Of a DNA stretch of 64,000 bases, positions 10,357 to 22,740 are shown one piece after another. The notes under the pieces were generated by a model, which was not told where the DNA came from, searched no databases, and saw only the letters and a list, made by a program, of their open reading frames with translations. The first letter of the stretch is position 1, and each line of letters opens with the position of its first letter. This DNA is from Alentia gelatinosa (taxonomy: Eukaryota; Annelida; Polychaeta; Phyllodocida; Polynoidae): NCBI GenBank assembly GCA_950022655.1, contig OX465583.1:36669360-36733359 (forward strand), written 5' to 3'. The position numbers and the translations under genes are program-made.

Positions 10357-12028
10357 GATCTAGAACTTATTTTACACGGGTATGGTTTGGCTGGTTTTCG
10401 CCTGTCTACGGTGTTGGCTAAAGGATGACCGGGGAACCAGCGTAAGGTATGGTTTCGCTGGTCTGCCTGCAACCGTGTTTATACAGGAGCTCTTGGCTGC
10501 CAGCGAATCGCCCTATTTATTTGCTGGTTCCCGACGAAAACCTATGTGAAAGATTTAAGTGCACGGGGTACCAGCGCTAACGCCTGCCACTAACTGTTTA
10601 CAACATGGCGGTCGTCGCTACAGGAATCTGAGTGAACGACCAGCCACCCGTGTCTTTTCGACTGAAAATGTTTAGAATGTGTTCCTGATAAGACACCCCT
10701 TATGTTTATTGAAACAGAGTGATATCGGGTCATGTATCATTACAACAAGCAGCGGAGTAGGGCGACGATATCGCCTAAAGATGTAAGTTGAACTGCATTT
10801 CTTTCGAAGCTTCGTCAGAACGACTCGCGTAGATTTGGTACAATCGCCCACGCACCATTGATTAATAAGCAAAGCGATGTTACTGGCCTATCGGATAATC
10901 ATCAATGGTGGTTCTGTTTAGTATATGATAAACATATGCGCACCATTTCATGAATATAATAGAAATCATCTTCTTTGGTTTCGCGTCCGTGACACTGACT
11001 GACACTGTGACAGACAATCGCCCCCCCCCCCCCCCCAGTACTAGGCCTAGCCAGTGTAACCAGCCCTGTCCACAACACTTTTTTTTCACAAGATAGCGCA
11101 ATGCCAATTGTCACCCTGGACACTACACTTCATTGTTTATGTCCTTGTGACAATCAAACTAAGTTTAGTGTGAAAACCTTATCTTGGAACTGCCACCATG
11201 TCAGTTGCAAGACATTTTTCATTTCGAGTATCTACATCAATTCTTTACAGAATTCCGACATTTAATTTAAGGGGTGTTGCAACAAAGCAGTGTCCGTCGG
11301 CCACCTCCCGAAAACTGAAGTGTGCTGGCAGGGAAACGTAAACAGGCCTGGTTTTCTCTAAGTGCTGAGCATTAGAAATGTTCATTGTACCTGTACAATC
11401 ACCTTATACATGGACTTATTTTTTTAGGGTGGGGTCCTCAATCAAATCTGTCTTCCAGGAAATATGTTAAGACTAAATTTAAGTCAAATTGAAATGGACT
11501 AAACAGACTACGTAACACTGGTGAATGATTAAATCCATAATCATTTGCATCAAATTCTGGCGACAAGAAATGACTTTGGCGACCCTGTTGCTACTCTTAC
11601 CCAATTCATCTTAAATGATATGAATATCTAGATACTCTATTGGATTGGGAAGATTATGTGAGTCAGGCAGGCATACCTTTGGCTTTAGGGATGGTGAGAC
11701 CGGTGGAATAAAGTGAGATATCAGGGTTCTGACATAGAATTAACTAGTAGAGTTAATTCACCATACACAGAAAAGGGGCAAGGTACTATTGATCTCATTC
11801 TCGGGAGCGGCGCTGACATGACGCCTAAAAATGGCATGCAAAGGGTCTTAACAAATACCTGCCAGCCGCGCTATACGCTGGTTCCCTGGGTATCTGTTAG
11901 GAGGCATGGCGGAATATAACCACAGGGGAGCCCGATGTGTTCGCTGGGTTTCAGTAAAGTATGTGAGCGCTTGCGCATACCACAGATGTAAATAAACAAG
12001 ATGGTACGACGGAGTACACTTTATCAAA
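10357..12028. other. No confirmed gene; two weak exon-like signals
   Basis: This stretch contains fragments with recurrent CTGGTTCCC/GGGAACCAGCG motifs (10.4-10.6 kb and 11.87 kb), likely old repeats, and a C tract at 11021-11036. An AACATGGCGG motif at 10602 resembles a YY1-type promoter site. An open stretch from ATG 10732 runs for 17 codons to a consensus donor GTAAGT at 10783. A 47-codon ORF with a strong Kozak context lies at 11198-11341. None of these can be tied to a known gene. Confidence 0.4.
11198..11341 (+). other. Short ORF with presequence-like composition
   Basis: The start context is GCCACCATGT, close to the animal Kozak consensus. The 47 encoded residues begin MSVARHFSFRVSTSILYR, contain many Arg, Ser and Thr, and have a single acidic residue near the end, as in mitochondrial targeting presequences. 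It stops at TAA 11339-11341, with a possible donor GTAAAC overlapping the stop. It could be a first exon, a micropeptide or chance. No following exon was identified. Confidence 0.15.
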
Positions 12029-12030
12029 TA

Positions 12031-12464
12031 CAGTAAAACCCCGCGTAAGGGTAAACCCGCCGTTCCGGGCCAAAGTGTCCGCTTACGCGGGATTTTCAAG
12101 TTTCCTCCAGGCCAATATATAAGTGTAATATACCGATATGTAGGGAAGAAAGAGGGAATGGTAGATCTGAAATCCCCTTTCCAAGATCTTAATTGGATCT
12201 GAAGTTATTAAACTTTGAATTACAAAATGCATTTTCTATGAATAGACTCACACACTCATAAAAACACAGATTAATCTATTTAGTAGGGTATCTGTCCGAG
12301 GTGTACGCTTACACAGGCTTTTAGGCCTTATGTACGCGGGGTGTTCGCTTACGCGAGGTCCCCCTTGCGTGGGGTTAGATTAACCATCTAATAGAGGGAA
12401 ACATTTCCGTTCCAAGTGAAAGTGTCCGCTTACGCGGGGTGCTCGCTTACGCGGGGTTCTACTG
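12031..12464. mobile_element. TA-flanked MITE, Tc1/mariner-pogo type
   Basis: The left end is CAGTAAAACCCCGCGTAAG and the inverted right end is CAGTAGAACCCCGCGTAAG. TA stands on both sides (12029-12030 and 12465-12466). CAGT ends with a TA duplication are typical of pogo/Tigger and related mariner elements. The terminal regions contain repeated CCGCGTAAGCG motifs in both directions. At 434 bp without a transposase ORF it is non-autonomous. Confidence 0.8.
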
Positions 12465-13920
12465 TACCATAAAAATTGTAATGGTGGTATAAAGCCCGTC
12501 TAACTCTAGACACCCAGCAAAAATGGATTTGGACATTTATACTTTATCCCATTCTGGTGACGTTTCGGAGGGTGGTGGGGGGGGGGGGGGGGTGGGGGGT
12601 GGGGAGGGTGAGCGCCTTCCTCAGGACAGGAGTATTGTAGTAATTTGATGAACACAAACATTTCCTTTATTGTTAGATGTGTTACACACAATGACAGTCT
12701 ATTCCATAACTGATTGCACTGTCTTCATTACTTGTCAAGCTCAGGACCCCCCAGGTTCAAAACAAACATCATGGCCTGTGGATTTACAGAACCACGAGTA
12801 ATGAAAATAACATAGTATCGCTAAATAGATTGTCTCAAATGTCATAAGGAAATGAAGTGTCATAACCCTGCCTTTGTATTTGACTGCGTTACACATTCTG
12901 ACATTCTATCCCTGAACAATATGCACTCTCCTGGTTACTTGTCAAGTGAATGTGGCGCCTATTATCGCTCCAGCACCTGTCAAAGTTATCAAATATGGGG
13001 TGCCTCATTCTGGGGTGAACGTCCTGCTCCCTCGAATCGGAAACGTTTTCCAAAGCTTATCTTGATTTCAATGCTGAAGTCATGAGTGCATTCGATGAGA
13101 TTGACGTATTCTATGGGACAAAAGACCTCGAACAGCCGTCCCTACAGGCTCAGTAAACACATTTTCTATTAGTACTAGCCCAAGAAAGTGGAGGGAGCAT
13201 ACTTTTCAAATCATTGTGAAATTTATGAAAATCTTATTTGGATAATTGTATGATAATTGGAATATATGTATCTACCCACCACACTGTTTTTGAACATTTT
13301 AAAGCACTAATGGTGTTCTCCTTTTATGTAAACCATTAAAACATTTTGAGGCTACAGGAAGCTGCTACGCACTCAGAGATTCTAAACCATGACATATATA
13401 ATTTATGACTCAGACATAGCTTTGCAAATGTCTGTGAAGTCGTTCTATACATGTCGGTTGGCAGGCTATATATGTAAGGTTATATGCTCGTACCATTAAA
13501 GTCTGACCTCACAGCTGAACCCTGGATACTGAGTCATAGTAATGACCCTAATGAGTTGTACAGTTAACGTTCAATCTACAGCATTAGAATAGAGGCAGTG
13601 GTCAGCGACTTAGCATGTGCGACCGTGATTGTAGCATTATATAAGATGGTTAGGGCCAAAAACATTATGTATGCGGGGTTCCCGTCATTATTTAACACTA
13701 GATGGCGTGGTGGTATAGACCATCTCCAATACACAAAATGGAAACTCGTTATTCTATTTTATACTATAGTAATGTGTTGTGCAATTTGCATGTGTATTAC
13801 ACGTATATATATATATATTTACCAATTATAAATGACTTCAAGAAGAAAATATATTTACAATCAGATTCCTCATATCATTATTGAATTTAAACTTATTGAA
13901 CTTTGGATCATTTGCGATAG
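12465..13920. other. Non-coding; G tract and hairpin-MITE remnant
   Basis: No credible exon. A G-rich tract is present at 12571-12610. Around 13100-13170 the sequence CAAAAGACCTCG followed by CAGGCTCAGTAAACACATTTTCT matches the right part of the hairpin MITE at 9748-9843. A short (TA)n run lies at 13805-13820. Confidence 0.5.
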
Positions 13921-14295
13921 AAAATTGCAATAGGGAGACTCCGAGCTGCCCGAGGGATTGCAGGACGTTAGGGCCCACCATCCGAAGATTGGGACGTGAG
14001 GGCCCAGCCTATACCGGGCGTGTAAATGCCTCAGTCGCACCTCGGCTGCACAGCGATGTCGCGTTCACACCTGTTGTGCCGGGAGGGAGAAATAGCATAA
14101 AAGGACGTTAGGGCCCATATAATTGTTAGCTTGTTAGCGCTAAAAATAGAAATTATATGGATTTTGCAAATTTCATGAAATGTAAGTAATGATTTGACAT
14201 GTATGCATATTTCAATGATTTATGTCGATCTTACGATAGGTGGGCCCTAATGTCCTCACTTTCGGGTGACGGGCCTTAACGTCTGCATACCGCCC
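13920..14295. repeat. Repeat cluster with GGACGTTAGGGCCCA motif
   Basis: The 15-mer GGACGTTAGGGCCCA or a one-base variant occurs near 13965, 13991 and 14103. Its inverted form (TGGGCCCTAATGTCC, and a shorter GGGCCTTAACGTC) occurs near 14241 and 14270. The layout suggests an inverted-repeat DNA element of about 350 bp whose ends carry multiple copies of a binding-type motif. Family not recognised. Confidence 0.5.
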
Positions 14296-14486
14296 GAGGG
14301 CGTAGTTGTTGCCCTGTGTTGTGATGATTTCAATGTGACTTCTTAGGAGTTCTAAATACTGTAATACCTTTAGCCTACGTCAGTGATTGAATTTTAGTAT
14401 TGAAGCAAAGTACTGGTCATCAAGGCCATGTTTCGGTAAAACAAATTTAGAATTCCTCGAAGAAAGGGGGAAGATAATATCTAGAA

Positions 14487-14776
14487 GAAACCCATGAAAG
14501 TTTAGGGTCTGAGCTCGTATCCCATCGAGTTTGAATCGCGTAGTAATTCACAAGGCGAAGCCGCGTGAATTGCTATGTGATTCAAATGAGATGGTATCGA
14601 GCTCTGACCCTAAACTTGAATGGGTTTCTGAATTTATCTCACCCTTAATATTGACTAATGGGCTAACATTTGTGACATTATCCCCCATTGGATATATTTC
14701 CTAAATATCTAATGGGTGTTAGATACGAGTTTCCAATGTTAAGTCTATGGAGAAAAAATATCTGGGGTGAGATAAA
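14487..14776. mobile_element. Foldback element copy 2
   Basis: Close relative of the element at 10010-10356. It has the same hairpin (14487-14628), followed directly by the same TTTATCTCACCC...GGGTGAGATAAA inverted repeat (14633-14776). It lacks the 48-bp insertion seen in copy 1 and keeps a single GGGTGTTAG at that place. Conservation of both parts in both copies shows that they move as one element. Confidence 0.85.
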
Positions 14777-16674
14777 TTACCAGAATTAAAATAATGTAAT
14801 CAATGTCAGAAGCAGCCATTCGCATTTGTTCTACAAAAACAAACACACACGCACCTTTCCCATTGTCAAATAGTTGGCACGCAGATGGTGAATGGTTTTG
14901 TTTTTTTTTGCAGCAAGCTCAAAGTCTATGTGACCACTCTAACCTTTAGGCAGAGTATATGTGGGTGTGACCCACTCTCAAAAATACTGCTATTTTGAAT
15001 GAACCGGGGTATTTCATGATGATTGATATCACTAGCTTCAGAATGTTCATGTGATATCCTGGGATGGACTATGTCATACGCAAACAGATTAAAAACTTTA
15101 GCTTGTAAATATTCAATAATTGTGAATAGGTAGGATATGTGGTGCAAGAATAAACTACAATGTCCAAGTATATATTGTCCACTTTCGTAGCCTCTGGGTC
15201 TTCCTTTGCAGTATTTCTTGGCATTGAGCTACCAGACGGATATGGATACCTAAATTTTTATACACTCGATCCAGACACAAACTCGATTAACTAAAGACAA
15301 AACGTACACAATTGTTAATAAAAAGCTATCATACCAACTTTTAATGGGTTCTGGATTACCAAAGGCTCTCCTGAGCATTAGTGCTGAGCCTCTATGTTTC
15401 CATAATACCACAGACACTCGTAACTAAAAAAGATAAAGTAACGCCCAAAACAAATAACAATGAAGAATTGCTATTAGAACTGAGTATTTCTTGTCATGGC
15501 CTATGACCCATGAACAAACTGAAGCATTTTATATTGATTTTACACAAGCATTCATTGAAATTTGAAAGCTTCTCTGTAGATCCTTGTATGCTTTATTGAA
15601 TATCTTTAGTGGCTCCACCAGTTTAAGCTTCCCATCAGATGTCTTTAATGTAATGTGATTTGCCGCACCACATTCCGCCGATCAATACACTGTACTTCAA
15701 AGGTGTTGGGGTTCCGTTCATACCTGGGCGGATAAATCGTTGTGAGTGTCTGGGGATTGTTTCATTAAGACTGTCCATGCAGAAATATGCGAGAAGTGGC
15801 ACGTGCCAAAATCGTCCACCTAGACAATCTTTTTTATTTCTTTTATCTACTTATTTGTGCTCATTGATGTTTGGCTGAAGGAGAAATACCATATAGCTTA
15901 AAATGATTAAAGGAATGTATTTTGGCTGTGATTATTGTTCCTTAAATGAACTGAAATAAATGAGCTGAGAAAGAAGTAATGAAATGATTCAGATCTAATC
16001 CCAAGTAAAGCAGAATACTGATGGATAGCCTCAGGGACCGGAGTATTGGTAGAATATGATTGTTAGGTCGATAGCCATGACCGGACGAGTCATGTTCTAC
16101 TTGTTTTCTTGGCAAGCCGTCAAGAACAACATTGCTAGGCCAGTCAATTAGAAGCCACATTTCTTAGACAGCAAATATTCCATAGGTATACAACCGCATA
16201 TCTGGCTGTAATTCTTAGTAAAATAACATGAGCTATTGATAATTGCCGTAGTATAATATGCCCACTTGAATTTTGGCAAAAGCGTATAGGATTCTCGTTT
16301 TAAAAAAAATCATTGGTCACAATTCAAATAGATAGATTTAGTTTTCAATTATGGCCATAATTGTGATGAAGTATAAGAAATAAGTATGTACTCAAATTAG
16401 GAATTCTAGGTTACGAAGCAAAACCCTTTTGTCTTCAACCGATGCTTGAAAAAAAATCAAATTGATCTGAAGTAATTGGTATTCTCTGTATAACGATAAA
16501 AAAATTAATTATAGCAAAATAGGTTCCATTGATATATTCTGTTCCTCTTTATATATGAAAATGAGAGAATCTACAGCAATAGCTTATTCTCATAACACAA
16601 CTGAATAATTTTCTTGGCCTTCTGGCATGTGTTTGTAAGTACCCATTAGAAGCTTTACGCCGGGCCGTTAGGAC
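14777..16674. other. Non-coding stretch, nothing recognised
   Basis: AT-rich sequence with only short ORFs that lack splice signals or protein character on either strand. No repeat shared with other parts of the window was noticed. Confidence 0.5.
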
Positions 16675-16809
16675 TTAGCGCGGCCAGATCACATCCAGGT
16701 GTCGGTCGGAGGGGAGCTCCATGTGTCTGTTGGTCTGATGACCGTGATCGCCGCTCCCGTACGACTGGTATATATCCTCCAAAAGTCCAGTCCTACCGGG
16801 CAGTGATAT
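16675..16809 (-). CDS. Candidate terminal exon of a small secreted protein (minus strand)
   Basis: Read on the minus strand, a pyrimidine-rich acceptor (TTCCTGTCTGTCACTCAG) precedes an open stretch of 44 codons ending in TAA at 16675-16677. It begins ISLPGRTGLLEDIYQSYGSG and ends in DVIWPR. It fits in phase 0 behind the candidate exon at 17270-17410, giving a 91-residue product with a signal-like N-terminus. No family was recognised. The mate exon's donor is weak and no clear polyadenylation signal was found, so this is a hypothesis only. Confidence 0.25.
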   Translation of the reverse strand: MSLPGRTGLLEDIYQSYGSGDHGHQTNRHMELPSDRHLDVIWPR

Positions 16810-17269
16810 CTGAGTGACAGACAGGAATATTGTCAAGTATAGTCCAATATACCCAAGTTTGGATATAACCGCCGTCAATCAGCATTATGTTACACCTCTA
16901 TGTGCATGTTGAATAACAGGTGCGACTTGATGATAGCCAGATATGGTTAGAGTCAATGATTGATAACACTTGGAACTGCCCAGGACGGATTAAGATTTAC
17001 TATCCATGCTCATAAGATAGGACATGCAGACTGGCATAGATGAGTCTGCCCTCAACTGTGATGGATATCAGAAATTCTTATTTAAATTGGTGAAAGTTCA
17101 CTTTTGTGTTGCATCATTGATTCAATAACAGCCATATTCAATAGTATATATATGTTAATGATGTACCGGAATTTACCAAATCAGGATATCTTCAATATCA
17201 GTCAGGAGTACCCAGTACTAGTTAGGGATGTCCTGTCCGACAGAAAAGGTGCTGCCTTAAAAGATATAC

Positions 17270-17410
17270 CAGTGAAAGGCTTGAGTGTGTAAATCTGCCC
17301 GGAATCTTCACTGTCACTGAGACACAGCCGCTCCTGCTGAGCAAAGATCCTAACAGAAAGACAAAGATCATGATAAGCAAACAGAATCTGGCGACTATTA
17401 GACATGTCAT
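17270..17410 (-). CDS. Candidate signal-peptide exon (minus strand)
   Basis: On the minus strand, ATG at 17410 in a good context (ACAACAATGA) opens a 47-codon stretch beginning MTCLIVARFCLLIMIFVFLL. The hydrophobic core of residues 9-20 resembles a signal peptide or anchor. The exon would end in phase 0 at a weak donor (CTG|GTATAT) and join the exon at 16675-16809 across a 460-bp intron. The same frame is open upstream to 17563, so the start could be earlier. A rival reading uses a good acceptor (CTTTCTGTTAG) inside this stretch in another frame. Product unknown. Confidence 0.22.
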
Positions 17411-17899
17411 TGTTGTCAGCCGATCACAAAAGATCCTCCCAATAACATAGGAATATGCAAACCAGACGTGACTTTCATTGGGATCCAAATTGCCCAAGGG
17501 ATCCAGGTCTAGATCTACCAGAAAAGTGTGCATACTGAGATTTAAACGACCGGATTTATACAAGCACTGCCAATTTTAGTTGTGCTAGATGAACTATAGT
17601 TTCAGGGAAGCAATTATATATTCAGTAAAAAACGCAGTTAACCAGACACCGATGCATCCACCTATGGATCTTGTCTGAGGAGGCAATGAATCATTGAAAT
17701 ATTTCGAGGCGGATGCCTTGATTAACATACACCCTGTTTAATAAACGGACCGCACTCTGGTGATTGGAGAAGTTACAGCTGTTACAGAGCAGTGCCTGCA
17801 GTGTCTATCACGATGGCGTACCCGATGAGACTGACACATGTGACACTACTGTCTCCTGATTACCCCAAGGTGATGTACATATCAGTCTATACAATTCTA

Positions 17900-18080
17900 A
17901 GGGATCATCCATTAAGTACGTACGCACTGAAGGGGGGGGGGGGGGGGTTAAAAAATTGTAGAAATTTCGCATATGCTCCTTCTTTGTGCTGTTGTGTATA
18001 AGATTTTGGTGGGGCTAGGGGTGAGTCGGTCACAGTTGGTTTTCATAAATTTTGCGTACATACCTTATGGATGGCCCCTA
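17900..18080. mobile_element. Short MITE with CATCCATTAAGTACGTACGC ends
   Basis: The left end AGGGATCATCCATTAAGTAC (continuing GTACGCA and a G tract) pairs with the right end TTGCGTACATACCTTATGGA (continuing TGGCCCC). TA is present outside both ends. Related but decayed copies occur in LRRC49 introns near 28495-28655 and 35790-35860. No ORF. Confidence 0.65.
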
Positions 18081-20124
18081 ATCATTTTAATTTACCGGGT
18101 AGCTGACTATTTTCTTACCCTTTTTGGAGAGTGCGGCCTGGTAAACACTTGTCTCCACTCACTGGGCCCACGAGCCACTACTTGACACACTGGTCACAGG
18201 AGTGGTGGTTGTTCTCTCTCCTATTTGGATTATTTCAATGAATTAAATCGGATGGAACTAACATAATTTGTTGGTTCACTAAATGTGACAGTGGCCTATG
18301 CCTTGAATTAGCCAAACTACACGGTGCCTGATGAGTTTGACATGGACGAAGACTTGATATCCAGCCCAAACTGTCTTTTATTACAGTTTCAGAACCTAAA
18401 ATGGGCTTGGTTCAGTCCACGTCCTGCGTCCTACGCGGAATGGAGAGTGTAACATTAAGGACAAATCATGTTGTTACGGGTGGTCTCTGTAGCTCATTAA
18501 TCTAAAACAGTGCTCCACTAGAAATAGAGGAGCAACCGTTTGGATCTCATTGAAAATTGTTACTTTCAATGTCGCATCGAGTGGGTTAGGGGTGGGTGTG
18601 CCTTGTCTTCACAAATATGACACAGACAAGAATTACATCTTCACTCTGATATCACTTAGGTTTAGTTTGTTGGTTCCTATATAGCCTTAGGATCTCTTTC
18701 GACGTTAAACCACAAAAAAAACCCACTTAGGATTAGAGATTCATCTGTTCCATCATTGTTTGACAGATTTAGGTAGAATTTGTTTACCATTTTAGTGTAG
18801 AAGGGGTGTTTTATCTAAGGATTTACCTCCTAGAAGTTATATATATAGCATGAAGAAACATGAAGTAGGTTATATGTCAAACAGAGGGGAGCAAAATGTA
18901 GCAATAATCTCTCTGTTTCTCAAATTCGCATGCCATCGTGTTAGAAATCCAGCTTTATTCACATTTTGTCATTAGCATATAGCCAAGTGCTGCAGCTATT
19001 GCATATTAGGGAACAAATTGCCATAAAAGTGTCTCATTTTGTATCTAATAGCTGTGCGTATTGTGTCATTCAAAAGGAATCCCTATTCATATAGAAGATA
19101 CATGTACATGTGATAAACAGCATATGATTCCTAAAAACGAAACGAAAAATATCGGGGGGAAATACGAAATAAAGTGGCATCACTTTACACTTTATGGGAA
19201 TTTGTGGCTGGGCTTCATTAGTAAGAACCCTCATGCACACATGAAAAACATATATTATCAACTTAAGATATATTGTCACTTAAAACTAAATACGAAACAA
19301 AATACTTCAGAAAATAAATAACGTGATGCAAGGTAAATGTTTTTCATTTCGTGTGAACCATATACTGTGAAACGGTGCATATATAAACATGAAAGATTGA
19401 ATAAATCTACAAGAAGCACTTAGACTTTGGACATGTGTTGTGTTTAAGTTCCCTTGGACCAACTCCAGGGAAGGTGTGGGTAATTGGAGCTGTGTTCAAG
19501 TATTCCGTACAGATTCAACACGTCCAGTACTGCGTCCTCACACCTACTTATTCATAGACCTTCTTACATAACGTGTCACAACGAGCAAGGTTTACAAAAA
19601 ATGTTTGTGTAATAAAACCTAAAATGACGTCCACACGTAACCATTCAATAACCAACCAGTGATTATATTATTTTTTCATTGTAGCATTTCTGTGCATCTC
19701 ATTGGAGGCTGAGCCATTAATCTTCATCAACAACATGCACACCATATGTAATATGGCTAAAGAAATCTGTTAAAAAAATACTATAAACCCATACTAAGCA
19801 GTGTTAAATCTCATAACGATCGAGAGGAACTCCTTCTAAGGAATCTCTAGTGGTTTGAAACGACGCCAGGTCTTTAGAAGGTAGAGGGTTAAGGGTGTTT
19901 ACCGTAAATTGGCGGAAAGGAATTCAATCGTGTTTTTGCAGCTTGCTGCGACCTGTTGTGATTTCTATGTATGCCCTGTGTCCTTTTTATGCCTATATTA
20001 ATGTTACTGATACATTGAAATGAAAATGGAACGTATATGGTTTATGGAAACACATAGTACAGCTTAGGCACAAAGTGGCCATAGAGACGGAGCAACGTAA
20101 ATTAATGAACAATTATAAGTGACT
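18081..20124. other. Non-coding stretch, nothing recognised
   Basis: AT-rich intergenic sequence. ORFs of 60-86 codons on both strands near 19.06-19.32 kb overlap each other, have no splice signals and have no recognisable composition. Confidence 0.5.
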
Positions 20125-20285
20125 GAGCCTCATTCACTTCAATAAAACAGTGGTTTGAACTTCACTACAGGCCTTCTGCCCCAATTCATGGCATGTACAC
20201 CGAATTGATATCCATATTTTCCTGGTCTCTGAGGCAACAAATTCGACATCGACAATAATTCAGACCCCAACTGACATCCCTGTAG
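20125..20285 (+). repeat. Dispersed repeat, copy 1 (second at 48680)
   Basis: This aligns along its length with 48680-48842: both begin GAGCCTCATTC, share TTGAAC near base 55 and CTGAGGCA(A/G)CAAATTC, and end TGACATCC followed by TGTAG. It is diverged and its family is not recognised. Confidence 0.65.
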
Positions 20286-20344
20286 TAGAAAATTAAACAA
20301 ATCTATTCATGGCCAAAATGCCTAGTGTTCCAAGGCATCCCCGT

Positions 20345-20508
20345 AATGATAAGAGAAAACATGGTTACTGAGCCTAAGGGGATGGCCATTTGAGGTATAT
20401 TGATGCCAAAAGTATGTCCCCATGCCGAAGGCAGAGGGACATATCTATGGCATAAAAAGGCAGAGAACGGCATCCCTACGGGCTCATTCACAATGTTTTC
20501 TTATCATT
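20345..20508. mobile_element. Hairpin MITE, long copy of the 9748 family
   Basis: The left arm AATGATAAGAGAAAACATGG followed by TTACTGAGCC is inverted at the right end as GGGCTCATTCACAATGTTTTC then TTATCATT. Internal parts (GATGCC, GGCATC) also pair. Another + strand dispersed repeat (see 9580-9640) starts downstream at 20579. Confidence 0.6.
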
Positions 20509-20578
20509 GCATACCTAAATATGAAAAAAAACCATTTTATGTACTTATCATATGTACCAATTGACACGATGGTCACAG

Positions 20579-20650
20579 TGCGCCCGAATATTCACTACAG
20601 GCGCAGTGCGCCCGAACATTATTTATACTGCACCCCTAATAGCGGGTAGT
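20579..20650 (+). repeat. Dispersed repeat, copy 2 (first at 9580)
   Basis: GTGCGCCCGAATATTCACTA followed by CAGGCGCAGTGCGCCCGAA is the reverse complement of the stretch at 9580-9640. Confidence 0.6.
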
Positions 20651-22577
20651 ATTTCATAGATGTTCGGCCATAGGTATGTCATGATATACATGCTGATTTT
20701 CATTGAGGCCTACATTAGACATCCAACTAAAATTACTGCGTGCTAGGATGGAATATCAGAGACGACAGAAAACTCATTAGATGTAATAAAAAGACACCAA
20801 CGAACCAGACAATATACCCTCTTTACCTCTTTACTTTATAACCAGACAGGAATGCATATGGAGATATGATAAGATTCCCCTTGAGGAAGGTACTCTGGTG
20901 AGAAGTACAGTGAACAATGTACTGTTTCGGTGATCTTGTCCATTGAACTGCCTGTAACACATCTTTCATTTATAGTTTTTCATATCCATTCATCAATGTT
21001 GATTTCATTGTGAAAAATGCCTTACAACATAAGGTATTTGTTATCTTGGGAGTGTTTAACGAAATGTATTGAGAAAAAACCCAAATCAAAGTCTGATGTC
21101 ATTTGAATTGTGTTGGGATGTTCTTCCAGTCAGTTGTCTGACATCCGTGTGAAACACTTCCATAGAACAAACAGGTAGGATCTGAACCTCAGGCGATCTT
21201 CAACTAATCAAATATCTGCGTTTTTTAAGCTTGTGGTCGTCTCACTTCAGTGTGCATGCACTCTCCGTGTTAAATGTCATTCATATTCCACAGTTGGTCA
21301 TGATCTCCAGGTTTATCCAGACATGAATTATTTACGTGTACTCAGTCTCAGTCAAAGCTCTCGGGTGTATGTCAATTCTCTTTATTTCATAATACATGGA
21401 TACTGGATTGATTAATACCTCATGGTTTAAAGAAAAAATCTTTATTGCATCAGCATGTATCTTTTAATAGTTATATTAATATTGATCATTGCATGGAATT
21501 TATCGTATTGACTGTCATAACTTTTTGTTTTGGAATTTTGTATTAAACATTTTTCGTATATCAAACTAATTAACTTGTGATATTTTGTGCGCTATTTCTC
21601 ATTTGTGACTTCTCTTTTATTTAATTTCAGTTGGTTAAAATAAGGTATCTTATTTAAATTCTGCATGCCGTAAACAAAACCTCATCTATATCTTCATGAC
21701 GCCATCCACTTTTATGTAATAATATACAGATCTAATCAAATATGTATATATGTAAACAGAAATAGGTTAAACTCACACATATTTAACTATAGATTAAACG
21801 GGAAGTATTCAGAAGCATTCTATAGAGAACTTTTGGCACAAATTCCAAATTTAAACGAAGAAATAGCGTCGATATTGCTTGGGCATCATAATATTATGTT
21901 GCACCAAAGCCTAGGTGAACTGGCTGCTTTGTAAGCTCAGCTACAACTGCAAGTCGAGCCGGGCCTTATTGATTTTGTGCATTAAACTACTAAATACATT
22001 AATGGCTATAGACCTACCGTCTACTCAAGTGGCTCCTACTTTTTCTCCCCGCTCTATGTTTTAGTATATTATACTATAGATTTCACGAGGCAGTGGGAAA
22101 CCAAATTTGCTTGCACGAACAAAAGAAAATAGTACATTATAGTATATTTCGCTATTTACAAAATTTCTGTATTTGTGATATTTTTGTGTCCACTGATTCA
22201 AACTATGTTACAGGTGATCAGAAAGTAACATTTTAGCAGCCTAGTTTATCTGCAAAGCAGGATAACTGAAATGGAGTATTATTTTCGAACTTGCAGAATT
22301 TGATGTTTGGACCACAGTTCAGCCTGCAGGCTTCGGCCACCACAGTCAATGAGAGGCCTGCCAATAAGGTAAAGGTCAAACCAATGGATTATTGAGTAGT
22401 TAGTAGATAACCCAGCCGTTCTACCCTAAATAACGGTGCTTAATTTCAAGCACGTACCGATTTGTTATCCATTCACAAGTCTCTGCAGCAGAATATGTTT
22501 TTTTTGTAATCTATCGAATACAAAGCCCCCATTCAAAATAAATTCCCCACAATAAACCACAACCTATTGTTTCTAAG
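20651..22577. other. Non-coding stretch upstream of LRRC49
   Basis: AT-rich sequence with no supported exon, RNA gene or repeat shared with other parts of the window. Confidence 0.5.
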
Positions 22578-22740
22578 TTGTCAGTTACAGATTTGAAAAC
22601 CATTGATTACGGGCCTCAATGCCATTTGTTACGGGGAAATAGACTCCCAAACAGATTTGTATCCCTTTGTGTTTTCCCTTCCCTTTACATAAAGAAAAAA
22701 GTCCCTACTGATATACCCTATAACATTTCAGTTGCTGAAT
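22578..22740 (+). repeat. Dispersed repeat with CCATTGATTACGG motif, copy 1
   Basis: Shares with 61155-61310 the order GTCAG, CCATTGATTACGG, CCTCAA(A/T)GCCATT, ACTCCC and AGTCCCTA(C/A)TGA(T/C)ATACCCT. The copies are diverged. The 64-codon ORF crossing it is part of the repeat and not a gene. Confidence 0.65.
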
